A stretch of 64,000 bases of DNA from Bacteroidota bacterium (GTDB lineage Bacteria; Bacteroidota; Rhodothermia; Rhodothermales; Bin80), in NCBI GenBank assembly GCA_028875125.1, contig JAPPGC010000047.1, positions 1-64,000 on the forward strand, given 5' to 3'. Within the stretch, counting starts at the first letter, position 1. Every line of letters starts with the position of its first letter. This document shows, one piece after another, positions 18,467 to 28,121 of the stretch. The notes beneath the pieces are model-generated. The model did not search any database. It saw only the letters and a list, made by a program, of their open reading frames with translations, and was not told where the DNA came from. Both the position numbers and the translations under genes were made by a program.

Positions 18467-21400
18467 ATGTTAGAAAGAATCATTGAGGGATCGGTAAAAA
18501 ACCACTTTCTGGTCGTCCTGCTAACCCTATTGATCGGCTCCGCTGGTGTGTATGCACTATTTCGGACGCCAGTAGATGCTATCCCAGACCTGAGCGACAT
18601 TCAGGTGATTGTTCACACAGAGTATCCAGGGCAAGCTCCGCAGGTCGTTGAAGATCAGGTTACTTATCCTCTGACGACAGCTATGCTCGCAGTCCCATTC
18701 GCAAAGGTCGTGCGTGGCTATTCATATTTCGGCTCGTCATTCGTCTACATAATATTTGAAGACGGAACAGACCCGTACTGGGCACGAAGCCGCGTATTGG
18801 AATACCTGAACTATGTAGGTGATCGGCTGCCGAGTGGCGTAACCCCTACATTGGGGCCGGACGCCACCGGCGTAGGGTGGGTATTTGAATACGTACTTAA
18901 CAGCGACAATCGTCACGATCTCCAGCAGCTACGCTCTATCCAGGACTGGTTTCTTCGGTATGAACTAATGAGTGTACCAGGCGTGGCCGAGGTAGCCTCC
19001 ATTGGGGGCTATGTGAAGCAGTACCAGGTGGAGGTTGATCCCAACAAGCTCATTGCTTACAACGTGCCGTTGTCCAAAGTTCGCACAGCTCTGCAGCGAA
19101 GTAACAGTGATGTGGGTGGTCGCCTGATTGAGATGGGCGAAACCGAGTTTATGGTACGTGGCCTAGGGTACATCCAATCTATTGAGGATGTGGAGAATAC
19201 ACCCGTCGGGGTAGACGAGAATGGCACCCCGATACTCATCCGTAACATCGCTCATGTACACCTAGGTCCCGAACTGCGGCGCGGACTAGTTGACTGGAAC
19301 GGTGAGGGCGAAACTGTCGGCGGCATTGTCGTGATGCGCTATGGAGAAAACGCGCTCACGACAATTGACGCTGTCAAGGAAAAATTGGAGGAATTAAAAC
19401 GGGGATTACCGGAAGGGATCACGATCGAGATCGCCTATGACCGCAGTAGCCTGATCAAACGAGCAATTACCAACCTCAAAGAGAAGCTGTTGGAAGAAAG
19501 CATCATCGTCGCACTCGTGATCATGCTGTTCCTGCTGCATGTCCGAAGTGCTTTTGTAGTTATCATCACGTTGCCTTTGGGCATACTCATTGCATTCTTC
19601 GTCATGGACATCCAGGACCTGAACGCAAATATTATGTCGCTCAGCGGGATCGCCATCGCCATCGGGGCCATGGTAGACGCTGCGATCGTGATGGTGGAAA
19701 ATGCCCATAAGCATCTTGAGCGTCACAAGGGCAAAAAAGATCGCTGGCGCATTGTCGTGGATGCGACTAAGGAGGTTGGCCCGGCACTGTTCTATTCGCT
19801 GCTGATCATCACGCTTTCTTTTATGCCTGTTTTCACGCTGCAGGCGCAGGAGGGGCGGCTCTTCAAGCCTTTGGCTTTTACGAAAACATATGTGATGGCT
19901 GCTTCGGCCCTTTTGTCCATCACGATTGTCCCTGTCCTGATGGGATATTTTGTTCGTGGCAAAATCCTGCCCGAAAAGAAGAATCCACTTAGCCGCTTAT
20001 TGATCGGGGCTTACCGCCCCGTGATTCAGGGTGTCCTTCGTTTCAGATGGCTGACGGTCGCAGCCGTGCTGGTGATACTCGGAGCCACGATTTACCCGCT
20101 TGGAAAACTCGGAAGTGAATTCATGCCGCCCTTGAATGAAGGAGATCTTCTCTACATGCCTACCACAGATCCCGGTATCAGCATCACCAAGGCTAAAGAA
20201 ATTCTGCAGCAGACCGACAAGATCATCAAAAGTTTTCCCGAGGTTGAACACGTCATGGGTAAGGCCGGGCGGGCCGAAACTGCGACCGATCCGGCCCCGC
20301 TATCGATGCTGGAGACCACCATTACACTAAAACCGGAGCGTGAATGGCGCGAAGGTATGACGATGGACCAGCTCATCCGTGAACTTGACGGTGCAATCAA
20401 TTTTCCCGGTTTGACAAACGCATGGACAATGCCCATCAAGACCCGCATTGACATGCTCTCAACAGGAATCAAAACCCCCGTGGGCATCAAGCTCAGGGGT
20501 CCGGACTTGACGGTACTTTCGAATCTGAGTGAACAGGTCGCTGCCGTTGTGCAGACGATTCCGGGTACGCTGAGCGCGTTTCCGGATAAAACCGTTGGAG
20601 GCAACTTTCTTGATTATAAGATCAACCGTGAAGAGGCTGCACGATACGGGCTCACTGTAGGTGACGTACAGGATGTGATCATGTCAGCCATCGGGGGGAT
20701 GAACATTACGCAGACCGTTGAGGGCCTGGAACGGTATCCGGTCAACGTTCGCTACAGTCGGGAACTGCGCGACAATTTGCCAGCGCTGAATCGAGTTCTG
20801 ATTCCGACACCCACGGGAGCCCAGATTCCCCTCAGTTATGTGGCTGATTTCAATATTGTTAAGGGGCCGCCGGCGATCAAGAGCGAGAATGCGCGCAAGA
20901 CGTCTTGGGTTTACGTTGACATTCGAGATACCGACGTGGGCACATATGTGAACAATGCCCGTACGGCCATCAATGAGCAAGTGATCTTCCCCGAGGGATA
21001 CAGCATTGTATGGAGTGGTCAATATGAGTATATCGAACGTGCCCGGCAGCGCCTTCAGGTGGTCGTTCCGATCACCCTGCTCGTCATTTTTGTGCTGCTT
21101 TACTTGAATTTTAGAAGTGTCACCGAAAGTATGATCGTGATGCTGACCTTACCGTTTTCGGTCGTTGGCGGAATCTGGTTGCTTTACGTACTGGGCTACC
21201 ATCTCAGTGTGGCAGTTGGCGTAGGTTTTATTGCCCTTGCGGGTGTCGCCGCTGAAACGGGAGTGATTATGCTGATCTACCTGAACCAAGCCTACAGGGA
21301 AAAGCTCTCACAGGGACAGATGAATTCGTTGAAGGACCTCTACGACGCGATCATTGCAGGTGCTGTTGACCGTGTGCGTTCCAAGATGATGACTGTCATC

Positions 21401-21601
21401 ACCATTATGGCCGGGCTGTTACCGATTCTATGGGGCACTGGCACAGGTTCGGAAGTGATGAAGCGTATCGTGGCCCCAATGGTGGGAGGAATGATTTCTT
21501 CGACAATATTGACACTCATCGTTATCCCGGTAATCTACTACCTGTGGAAAAGTCACTCAATAAGGCGGCAGACAAAGATGGATTCATTGATGAGAGCCTG
21601 A
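18467..21601 (+). CDS. cusA: heavy-metal RND efflux pump, CusA type
   Basis: The 1044-residue inner-membrane pump has the HME-RND architecture: TM1 at about 14-32, a large periplasmic loop, six central TMs (350-550), a second loop, and a final TM bundle. The N-terminal RTPVDAIPDLSDIQV and VRGYSYFGSSFVYIIFEDG are HME-RND signatures. RIDMLSTGIKTPVGIKL contains the methionine that aligns with the Cu(I)/Ag(I)-binding Met of E. coli CusA, and AIAIGAMVDAAIVMVENAHK in TM4 carries the proton-relay Asp. Export of Cu(I)/Ag(I) from the periplasm through the adjacent CusB- and TolC-like proteins is inferred. Confidence 0.93.
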   Translation: MLERIIEGSVKNHFLVVLLTLLIGSAGVYALFRTPVDAIPDLSDIQVIVHTEYPGQAPQVVEDQVTYPLTTAMLAVPFAKVVRGYSYFGSSFVYIIFEDGTDPYWARSRVLEYLNYVGDRLPSGVTPTLGPDATGVGWVFEYVLNSDNRHDLQQLRSIQDWFLRYELMSVPGVAEVASIGGYVKQYQVEVDPNKLIAYNVPLSKVRTALQRSNSDVGGRLIEMGETEFMVRGLGYIQSIEDVENTPVGVDENGTPILIRNIAHVHLGPELRRGLVDWNGEGETVGGIVVMRYGENALTTIDAVKEKLEELKRGLPEGITIEIAYDRSSLIKRAITNLKEKLLEESIIVALVIMLFLLHVRSAFVVIITLPLGILIAFFVMDIQDLNANIMSLSGIAIAIGAMVDAAIVMVENAHKHLERHKGKKDRWRIVVDATKEVGPALFYSLLIITLSFMPVFTLQAQEGRLFKPLAFTKTYVMAASALLSITIVPVLMGYFVRGKILPEKKNPLSRLLIGAYRPVIQGVLRFRWLTVAAVLVILGATIYPLGKLGSEFMPPLNEGDLLYMPTTDPGISITKAKEILQQTDKIIKSFPEVEHVMGKAGRAETATDPAPLSMLETTITLKPEREWREGMTMDQLIRELDGAINFPGLTNAWTMPIKTRIDMLSTGIKTPVGIKLRGPDLTVLSNLSEQVAAVVQTIPGTLSAFPDKTVGGNFLDYKINREEAARYGLTVGDVQDVIMSAIGGMNITQTVEGLERYPVNVRYSRELRDNLPALNRVLIPTPTGAQIPLSYVADFNIVKGPPAIKSENARKTSWVYVDIRDTDVGTYVNNARTAINEQVIFPEGYSIVWSGQYEYIERARQRLQVVVPITLLVIFVLLYLNFRSVTESMIVMLTLPFSVVGGIWLLYVLGYHLSVAVGVGFIALAGVAAETGVIMLIYLNQAYREKLSQGQMNSLKDLYDAIIAGAVDRVRSKMMTVITIMAGLLPILWGTGTGSEVMKRIVAPMVGGMISSTILTLIVIPVIYYLWKSHSIRRQTKMDSLMRA

Positions 21602-21791
21602 GGGATTGCTTACATATCCTGTCGTCAATAGACATGATGGCTCTCTTGAAAATATTGGTGGAAGCTCGCCGCCCCCACTCATTGTCTGCAAGACAAATGC
21701 GCATCAGGTCTGGTGCGTGAGAAAATGCCGGAGTTAAACTGATCAACCGTAGATTAAGGCAACGAAAATTCTTCAAAGACGGCATTAAGAC

Positions 21792-22550
21792 ATGGCCAAC
21801 GTAAGAGCAAGTCTTATTCTTGGGCTCCTTACTGTCTTGTTGTCGCAAGGGTGTGTACCATCCATGAAAACCAATAACGCAAGAGATTCGACTACAGAAT
21901 CTTCCCGTGACCGGGTTCTTAGGGCATTGGATGGCCTCAGTGTTGCACCGGAACTGCAACGATGTGGTTATGATCGCGCCGATTATCCGTTTTCCTCCTC
22001 TCTCGAACACACATTGATTCTGAGGTATGGTGGTATATATGATCCTTATGAGTTGCGTTGGTACGACTCTAGAGACTCTGTAGACATAGAACACATCGTA
22101 GGAATACGGGAAGCTCATGCCAGCGGGTTGTGCAGTGATACCATAGGCTTGTATGTTCCCGCGCGATTTGTCAACGACACACTCAATCTGGTTTTTGTAA
22201 ACAGGTCAATCAATCGAAGCAAGGGAGGGAAGGATGCTGGCGAATGGTGGCCTCCTCACAATCAGTGCTGGTTTGCACGGCAGATCGTAGAGGTGCGTAA
22301 TGCCTATCAACTCTCGGTTGACCCCAGAGAGAAGGATTCCCTCGCAGAAAAGATCAATGCTTGTGATTCATTTGAAATGGAGATTACATCTACGCCCTAT
22401 CCAAGTTTTTTGACGGACAGTACAGCGGGATGTGGACCTTTTGCAAACTGTACAGAACTTCGCAAAGCCTATCCAAACGGTGTATCGCATCATCACTGTG
22501 CGTACGAGACAAGACTGGACGCAAACCTGGATGGCTGGAGTTGCAGTTAA
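21792..22550 (+). CDS. secreted HNH (DUF1524-like) nuclease with Excalibur domain
   Basis: The 252-residue lipoprotein has a signal ending in LLTVLLSQGC (Cys about residue 21). The central domain resembles DUF1524/GmrSD-type HNH nucleases: DIEHIVGIREAHASGLC, then LVFVNRSINRSKGGKDAGEWW, giving the His and Asn ligands of a beta-beta-alpha-metal fold. The C-terminus is an Excalibur calcium-binding domain: NCTELRKAYPNGVSHHHCA, then RLDANLDGWSC. Many cysteines fit an extracytoplasmic location. Likely roles are nutrient DNA degradation or attack on competitors. It starts 190 bp after cusA and 29 bp before rhaB. Confidence 0.82.
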   Translation: MANVRASLILGLLTVLLSQGCVPSMKTNNARDSTTESSRDRVLRALDGLSVAPELQRCGYDRADYPFSSSLEHTLILRYGGIYDPYELRWYDSRDSVDIEHIVGIREAHASGLCSDTIGLYVPARFVNDTLNLVFVNRSINRSKGGKDAGEWWPPHNQCWFARQIVEVRNAYQLSVDPREKDSLAEKINACDSFEMEITSTPYPSFLTDSTAGCGPFANCTELRKAYPNGVSHHHCAYETRLDANLDGWSCS

Positions 22551-22579
22551 CGCGCGTTGCAATCTAAGAGACGACACAT

Positions 22580-23998
22580 ATGCAGGAATCTGTACATCTA
22601 GCTTTTGACTTGGGCGCGTCTAGTGGTCGCGCGGTCCTGGGAAGGTTTGACGGGAGTCGTATGGAAATGCAGGAAGTGCATCGTTGGGCCACACCAATCG
22701 AAGCTGAGGAAGAGCGGCTCTATTGGGATCTGGATACGGTGTGGAGCTCTATGCAGGAGGGATTGGCGATGGCTCTTGAGGAGGCTCCCGATCTGTGTAG
22801 CCTGAGTGTTGACTCGTGGGGTGTTGATTACGTACCCATGGACAGTACAATGCAGCCTCTGCGGCGTGCACACGCCTACAGAGATCTCAGGTCAGCTTTG
22901 GGGGAAGCGCTTGCCTGGCAACGGATTGCACGCAGGGATTTGTACAGCATGACAGGTGTAGCTTCACATCCCATCAACACGCTGTTTCAAGTTCTGGCGG
23001 ATGAGCAGATGACCCCTCAGAGCTATGCCGCTACGTGTTGTAGGCTGCTTGTTGCCGACTACATGAACTGGCGGTTTTGTGATCGCCCTGTAGCAGAGGC
23101 GTCACTGGCAAGCACGACGCAACTGCTGAGTGCAAACTCGCGTTCATGGTCTGTTGAGGCGATGCAGGCTTTGCAGATTGATCCAGTTACGTGGCCGCGG
23201 GTCGTACCATCGGGCACGGTACTCGGTCCTGTGCCAGATAATCCCAACGTGGCTGTTATTGCAAGCTGTTCGCACGATACGGCTTGTGCAGTTGCGGCGA
23301 TTCCAGCGGATGAGGGTTCGTCCTGGGCTTTTCTCAGTAGTGGAACCTGGTCTCTTCTAGGTGCAGAAATCTCCACACCAATCTGCACTCCCGCTGCAAT
23401 GGAGGCAGGGTTTACGAATGAGGTAGGGTATGGGGGGACTATTCGATTCCTGAAAAACCTGACTGGACTTTGGGTGCTACAGGAATGTGAGCGAGTCTGG
23501 CGGGAGGCGGGAATTAGCTTCGACTATACTGGACTGCTTGATGAGGCAAGCAGGGCAGAGCCTCCCGCGTTCACCATTGACTTCAATGACCCGAAGTTCG
23601 CAACGCCAGGAAATATGCCCCAGCGCATTGCTGCTTGGTGCAGAGAGCACGGGGAGCCCGTAGTAAGCGAACGTGGGGATATTGTACGGCTCGTACTGGA
23701 AAGTCTGGCCGAAGCATCTCGTGCCACGCTTAAGTCACTCTCAACTTTGCTGGGGAAGCGATTCAATGTACTACATGTCGTCGGTGGGGGGAGTCGCAAC
23801 AGATTGCTCAATCAACGGACGGCAGACCGCTGCGGCATACCAGTCATTGCGGGTCCTTCCGAGGCGACGGCACTCGGAAACCTGCTCATTCAGGCCAGCG
23901 CCATGAATCGTTTGCCAGCAGACAGCTCAATTCGTGAAGTGTCTGCGACCAGTGTGCAGACGGAAACGTTTCAGCCTAATCAATCCGGCGCACCTTGA
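22580..23998 (+). CDS. rhaB: rhamnulokinase (FGGY family)
   Basis: The 472-residue kinase phosphorylates L-rhamnulose to L-rhamnulose-1-phosphate. Diagnostic segments are FDLGASSGRAVLGRFDG (9-25), SVDSWGVDYVPMD near 75, SCSHDTACAVAAIPA near 235, FLSSGTWSLLGAE and VVGGGSRNRLLNQRTADRCG, followed by GPSEATALGNLLIQA. These are typical of RhaB rather than xylulokinase. No rhaA, rhaD or regulator is in the window. The 3' end overlaps the convergent DUF1080 gene by 23 bp. Confidence 0.92.
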   Translation: MQESVHLAFDLGASSGRAVLGRFDGSRMEMQEVHRWATPIEAEEERLYWDLDTVWSSMQEGLAMALEEAPDLCSLSVDSWGVDYVPMDSTMQPLRRAHAYRDLRSALGEALAWQRIARRDLYSMTGVASHPINTLFQVLADEQMTPQSYAATCCRLLVADYMNWRFCDRPVAEASLASTTQLLSANSRSWSVEAMQALQIDPVTWPRVVPSGTVLGPVPDNPNVAVIASCSHDTACAVAAIPADEGSSWAFLSSGTWSLLGAEISTPICTPAAMEAGFTNEVGYGGTIRFLKNLTGLWVLQECERVWREAGISFDYTGLLDEASRAEPPAFTIDFNDPKFATPGNMPQRIAAWCREHGEPVVSERGDIVRLVLESLAEASRATLKSLSTLLGKRFNVLHVVGGGSRNRLLNQRTADRCGIPVIAGPSEATALGNLLIQASAMNRLPADSSIREVSATSVQTETFQPNQSGAP

Positions 23999-25376
23999 TA
24001 CTGCGAAAATGTACCTCGTCGCCATGATCCTGCAGTAGAATATGGCCTTGAGGCCAGTGTCCAAACCCTTCCCACACAACGTACTTGCTGCGGGCCACCA
24101 GTGCGTCAAAGACGGGAGTGCCGCGCTCATATTCTAGGACCTTGCGATCGTTGAGCCAATGCTCAACATGTGCCCCCGAGAACTCAGATTGTTCCATGCG
24201 GCTGCCCAAGACACGCTCGTCCAACCGCTTGCCCGTTACGACGATACGGACACGATTCCATTGACCTGGTTCTCGAACAGTTTTCCCGTTGTCTGCCGGG
24301 ATAAGGTCATAGAGCGATCCTAATGTTCGGTTGCCGGCTGCGCCTTGAGTTGCATCGGGATGACGGTCATCATCCAACAATTGGTATTCCAGCCCAATGG
24401 CCGAAGCGTCGCTGCCATAGGACTCCGTTATGAAGTATTTAATCCCACTGTTAGCTCCCTCCGTGAGTTTGAAGTCCAGGCTGAATTCGAAGGTCGAATA
24501 TTCATCAACGGTAACGATATCACCACCGTAAGCCGCCTCAGCTCCTCCAGAGGATTCAACCATAAGTACTCCGTCCTCAACGCGCCATCCTTTTTCGGGG
24601 AAAGACTCCTTGCCTGCCCCACGCCAGCCCTGGATGGTTTTCCCATCAAAGAGCAAGGAGAATCCTTGAGCGATTTCCTGCTGGCTGAGCGAGTTGGGAA
24701 CGAGATTAATGACATACTGGCTGGTCCACTCACGCGGGGTTACATTTTCCTCCCAGACTCGAATATTACGCCAGCGAACGTTACGGTTAGCCAGATCTTC
24801 CCCAGGTACGCTATGTACCTGGAGTGCAATGAAGCCGGAGGCAGTCATGTCATCGTAAAGGGCAGCACAGGCTACATCGTTAACCCAAGTGCGGATTGAT
24901 GGTCCGATCGCTTCTATGTAGTAATGATTCCAGCCGTTGGGATTAAAGGCCACGCGGCAATCTTCATTAGCAGACAGGGGATACAACCAGCCTCGGCGGG
25001 CCTCGTCGTAGATTCCTCCACTCCAGGCGCGAGCGCTGGGATCTATCTCAACCTGATATCCGTGCACCCTGCCATTCAAGTAATCCGGTTTAGATTCACT
25101 CCGAATCTGAATACCGGAATTTATTGCGGGGTCTACCCGTACCTCGAGATTGAGGGCAAAATCGCCGTAGGGTCGTTTTGTGGCTAAAAACGTATTTGGG
25201 GTATTAGCAACCGTAGTACCGATAACCTCGCCGTTAGAGGCCGTATAGGTTGCTTCTCCTCCCAGTCGCTCCCATTCGGAGAGGTCGTCCCCTTCAACGA
25301 GAAACTTCCATTCCTGACCAAAGCTGGTGGCTGTAAGTCCGAACGTAAGGAGTGTGAGCAAAATTGCACGCAGCAT
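23976..25376 (-). CDS. exported protein with two DUF1080 (3-keto-disaccharide hydrolase-like) domains
   Basis: The 466-residue protein has a signal peptide (1 to about 20) and two concanavalin-like DUF1080 domains. The first spans about 22-215 (FLVEGDDLSEWERLGGEAT, NSGIQIRSE, GYQVEID, GWNHYYIEAIG). The second spans about 240-466 (FSLLFDGKTIQGWRGAGKE, FEFSLDFKLTEGANSGIKYF, LEYQLLDDDRHPD, GQWNRVRIVV, HWLNDRKVLEY). DUF1080 includes enzymes that hydrolyse 3-keto-glycosides and also domains that only bind carbohydrate. The family is very common in Rhodothermota and Planctomycetota. An extracytoplasmic glycan role is inferred; substrate is unknown. Confidence 0.85.
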   Translation of the reverse strand: MLRAILLTLLTFGLTATSFGQEWKFLVEGDDLSEWERLGGEATYTASNGEVIGTTVANTPNTFLATKRPYGDFALNLEVRVDPAINSGIQIRSESKPDYLNGRVHGYQVEIDPSARAWSGGIYDEARRGWLYPLSANEDCRVAFNPNGWNHYYIEAIGPSIRTWVNDVACAALYDDMTASGFIALQVHSVPGEDLANRNVRWRNIRVWEENVTPREWTSQYVINLVPNSLSQQEIAQGFSLLFDGKTIQGWRGAGKESFPEKGWRVEDGVLMVESSGGAEAAYGGDIVTVDEYSTFEFSLDFKLTEGANSGIKYFITESYGSDASAIGLEYQLLDDDRHPDATQGAAGNRTLGSLYDLIPADNGKTVREPGQWNRVRIVVTGKRLDERVLGSRMEQSEFSGAHVEHWLNDRKVLEYERGTPVFDALVARSKYVVWEGFGHWPQGHILLQDHGDEVHFRSIKVRRID

Positions 25377-25475
25377 AGTAATAAGGCGCTTGGTTGAGTT
25401 GAGGAGTATAAGATAATCAATGCGCCGTCGCGGGCGTCTATGTTATCTTTAACAGCATCATAGGCAGATTAATTC

Positions 25476-26330
25476 ATGGTTACACGAAGAGCATTTCTTG
25501 CGCAGTCCGGGGGAGGTGTCCTTTTGGCAGGCTTGCATAAAAGAATTCCCACAATCCAGGATGTCATCAATCTGATCATGGAGGAGATTCCTGGTGCCCC
25601 GTGGGAACCAACGGTTGACACGGTTAAATCGGGAGACGTAACGCAGCCGGTACGGGCTGTGCTCACGACCTTTTTGGCTACACAACGAACCATTGATTAT
25701 GCTGCGCGTCACGGCGTGAATCTCATTATCACGCATGAACCTACCTACTATAATCATTTGGATGAAACCTCGTGGCTCGAAAACAATCCGGTTTACCAGA
25801 AGAAGCGAAAGACGCTGGAAGACAACGGAATTGTGGTGTGGCGTTTTCACGACTACTGGCATGCTCACGACCCGGATGGCATAGCGACGGGGGTTCTTAA
25901 GCGCCTTGGTTGGGAAGCGTACGCGCAACCGGATCAACCCCAGATATGCCGGATCCCTCCTGTACCTCTTGGCGAGCTTTCCAGGTTCATGAAAGATCGT
26001 TTTGGAGCGGAGCGGATCCGTGTTATGGGAAGTGCGGGTATGCCGTGTAGCCGAATAGGCCTTTTGGTTGGTGCGGTAGGCGGGCAGAGCCAAATTGAGA
26101 TGCTGTCTGACGTCGATGTTCTTGTCGTAGGTGAAGTGCGAGAATGGGAAACGACCGAGTATGTTCGTGATGCGAACTGGCAGGGCGACAGACAAGTAGG
26201 CTTGATTGTAATCGGGCACGCACTCAGTGAAGAACCTGGTATGGAGTGGCTTGCTGAATGGTTGAAGCCCAGGCTACCTGGTATCATTGTAGTCCACCAG
26301 GAAAGCGGGGATCCATTCTATTTTGTGTAG
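25476..26330 (+). CDS. NIF3-family dinuclear metal protein with a Tat-like signal
   Basis: The 284-residue protein has the NIF3/YbgI fold: AARHGVNLIITHEPTYYN with the first metal-binding His, VVWRFHDYWHAHDPDGIATG, GLLVGAVGGQSQIEML, and VIGHALSEEPGMEWLAEWL supplying the C-terminal His and Glu ligands. Unusually it begins with a twin-arginine signal (TRRAFLAQSGGGVLLAGL, residues 3-20). NIF3 proteins are normally cytoplasmic and biochemically undefined, possibly GTP cyclohydrolase I-like. The 99-bp gap to the divergent DUF1080 gene should hold both promoters. Confidence 0.82.
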   Translation: MVTRRAFLAQSGGGVLLAGLHKRIPTIQDVINLIMEEIPGAPWEPTVDTVKSGDVTQPVRAVLTTFLATQRTIDYAARHGVNLIITHEPTYYNHLDETSWLENNPVYQKKRKTLEDNGIVVWRFHDYWHAHDPDGIATGVLKRLGWEAYAQPDQPQICRIPPVPLGELSRFMKDRFGAERIRVMGSAGMPCSRIGLLVGAVGGQSQIEMLSDVDVLVVGEVREWETTEYVRDANWQGDRQVGLIVIGHALSEEPGMEWLAEWLKPRLPGIIVVHQESGDPFYFV

Positions 26331-26612
26331 TAGAGGGGATCCACTTGGAACGTGCTTTTCAAACGGGAAAGGTTCCAATAACAGGGGAGGCTATTGACTT
26401 CTTCCTAACAAGCTTCATGTTCGTAGGTCTCCGGTCAAGTCGCTTCTGAAAATGTTTTGCAAGAGGCGTGTTTTGATATTTGATCCCAATAGTTATTCAA
26501 TGTGATCATAGGGAATCCGTGGCAGGGAAATGGAAGCAAGACAACCTCCGTGATTATGTTTTCTCGTCGCTCAGGTTTACCTTTCAGTTATGGTCATCTT
26601 TTAAAATTTCTG

Positions 26613-28121
26613 ATGAGTTACTACAGACCGCATAGACTTAGTTGGTTCGTGTTAGTTGCGATTATTTTTCCGATGTCCTGTTCAACATCCGATCCGCTGG
26701 GGATTTTTGAAGGAACTACCAATGTGGGTGACGCCCCGCTGGGGGGAGGTATGTTGTTTGAGCGGTTTACGAATACGTACATTATTACCGGTAGTGGAGC
26801 GGATATCTATGGAGCCAGCGACGAGTTTTTCTTCGTCTGGAAGGAGGTCGCCGGTGATTTGGTGTTACAAGCAGATGTTGAATTTGAAGATACCACGGGC
26901 CATCAGTATCGCAAGGCGGGGTGGATGGTTCGAGAGAGTCTCGATGCAGATGCTGCTTATGTGGATGCCCTGATACATGCCGATGGGCTTATTGCACTGC
27001 AATGGCGCTCAGAAACAGGAGGTCTGACCCGCGAGGTGACGACCGCCGTTCGCGCCCCTGCTTCAATTCGACTTGAACGTACAGAAAACCTGTTCACACT
27101 CTATCTGGACAGACCAGGGGAACGAACAACGGTTGTGGGAAACATTACGGTGGAGCTGCCTGATTCGGCCTATGCAGGTCTCGTTGTTTGTGCTCATGAT
27201 GCCGAAGTTCGGGAGACGGCAATTTTCACCAATGTTCATTTGAAGGAAGAGATTGTGACAGAGGAGCGGGTAGTAGAGAGCACCCTCGAGATCATTGACA
27301 GCCAGACTGGTGAACGCCAGGTTATCCGTCAGGCTCAGGAGCATTTCGAAGCTCCCAACTGGTCACCGGATTCGCTGACACTGCTCTATAACAGTGGTGG
27401 ACGCCTGTATTATATGCCTTCTATCGGGGGTGAAGCCGTAATGCTTGACACGCAGTTTGCTGATCGATGCAACAACGACCATGGGTACTCCCCTGATGGT
27501 ACAGAGCTCGCTATCAGCCACAACACGGAAGACAAAGGATCATTGATCTATATCATGCCCGCTACGGGCGGAGAACCTCGATTGGTGACTGAACTTGGTC
27601 CCTCCTACTGGCATGGCTGGTCACCGGATGGGCAGAAGCTGGTTTACTGCGCCCGTCGTGGTGATAATTTTGACGTTTATGCGATTGGACGGGACGGGGG
27701 AGAGGAGGTCAGGTTGACGGATGCAGAGGGCCTTGATGATGGGCCGGAATATTCACCGGATGGTCAGACGATCTATTTTAACTCTGTGCGTACGGGGCAA
27801 ATGAAAATCTGGCGAATGGATGCGGACGGCGGTAATCAGACCCAGGCTACGCAACATGATGAATTTGGGGACTGGTTTCCACACCCGTCTCCTGACGGTC
27901 GCTGGATTGTATTTCTGTCTTACGATAAATCCGTAGAGGGGCACCCTCCGAACAGGGACGTGAAATTACGGATCATGCCCGCAGATGAAACCGAAGATCC
28001 AAGAATAATCGCCCATTTGTTCGGAGGACAGGGTACGATAAATGTACCATCCTGGAGCCCGGATAGCCGTCATTTTGCTTTTGTCAGCTATCGTCTGGTG
28101 GAGCAGAATAGTCAGGATTAG
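26613..28121 (+). CDS. TolB-like beta-propeller lipoprotein
   Basis: From ATG 26613 the protein is 502 residues; the frame extends 37 codons upstream, but this Met directly precedes a lipoprotein signal (SWFVLVAIIFPMSC). Residues about 35-215 form a concanavalin-like, DUF1349-type domain (FFFVWKEVAGDLVLQADVE, GWMVRESLDADAAYVDALI). Residues about 235-500 carry five or six TolB/PD40 propeller blades, each with an SPDG or SPDS turn (NWSPDSLTLLY, GYSPDGTELAIS, GWSPDGQKLVYC, EYSPDGQTIYFN, HPSPDGRWIVFL). It is probably an anchored carbohydrate-binding or scaffold protein, not the Tol-Pal TolB. Its 3' end overlaps the convergent sulfatase by 38 bp. No gene is seen in 26331-26612. Confidence 0.83.
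   Translation: MSYYRPHRLSWFVLVAIIFPMSCSTSDPLGIFEGTTNVGDAPLGGGMLFERFTNTYIITGSGADIYGASDEFFFVWKEVAGDLVLQADVEFEDTTGHQYRKAGWMVRESLDADAAYVDALIHADGLIALQWRSETGGLTREVTTAVRAPASIRLERTENLFTLYLDRPGERTTVVGNITVELPDSAYAGLVVCAHDAEVRETAIFTNVHLKEEIVTEERVVESTLEIIDSQTGERQVIRQAQEHFEAPNWSPDSLTLLYNSGGRLYYMPSIGGEAVMLDTQFADRCNNDHGYSPDGTELAISHNTEDKGSLIYIMPATGGEPRLVTELGPSYWHGWSPDGQKLVYCARRGDNFDVYAIGRDGGEEVRLTDAEGLDDGPEYSPDGQTIYFNSVRTGQMKIWRMDADGGNQTQATQHDEFGDWFPHPSPDGRWIVFLSYDKSVEGHPPNRDVKLRIMPADETEDPRIIAHLFGGQGTINVPSWSPDSRHFAFVSYRLVEQNSQD

Noticed and set aside
21522-22118. 198-codon minus-strand frame
   Set aside because: It overlaps the ends of cusA and the nuclease gene antisense, with no recognisable domain.
25458-26219. 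253-codon minus-strand frame opposite the NIF3 gene
   Set aside because: The plus strand carries clear NIF3 motifs over the same bases. The antisense product is Arg/Asn-rich with no family likeness or signal.
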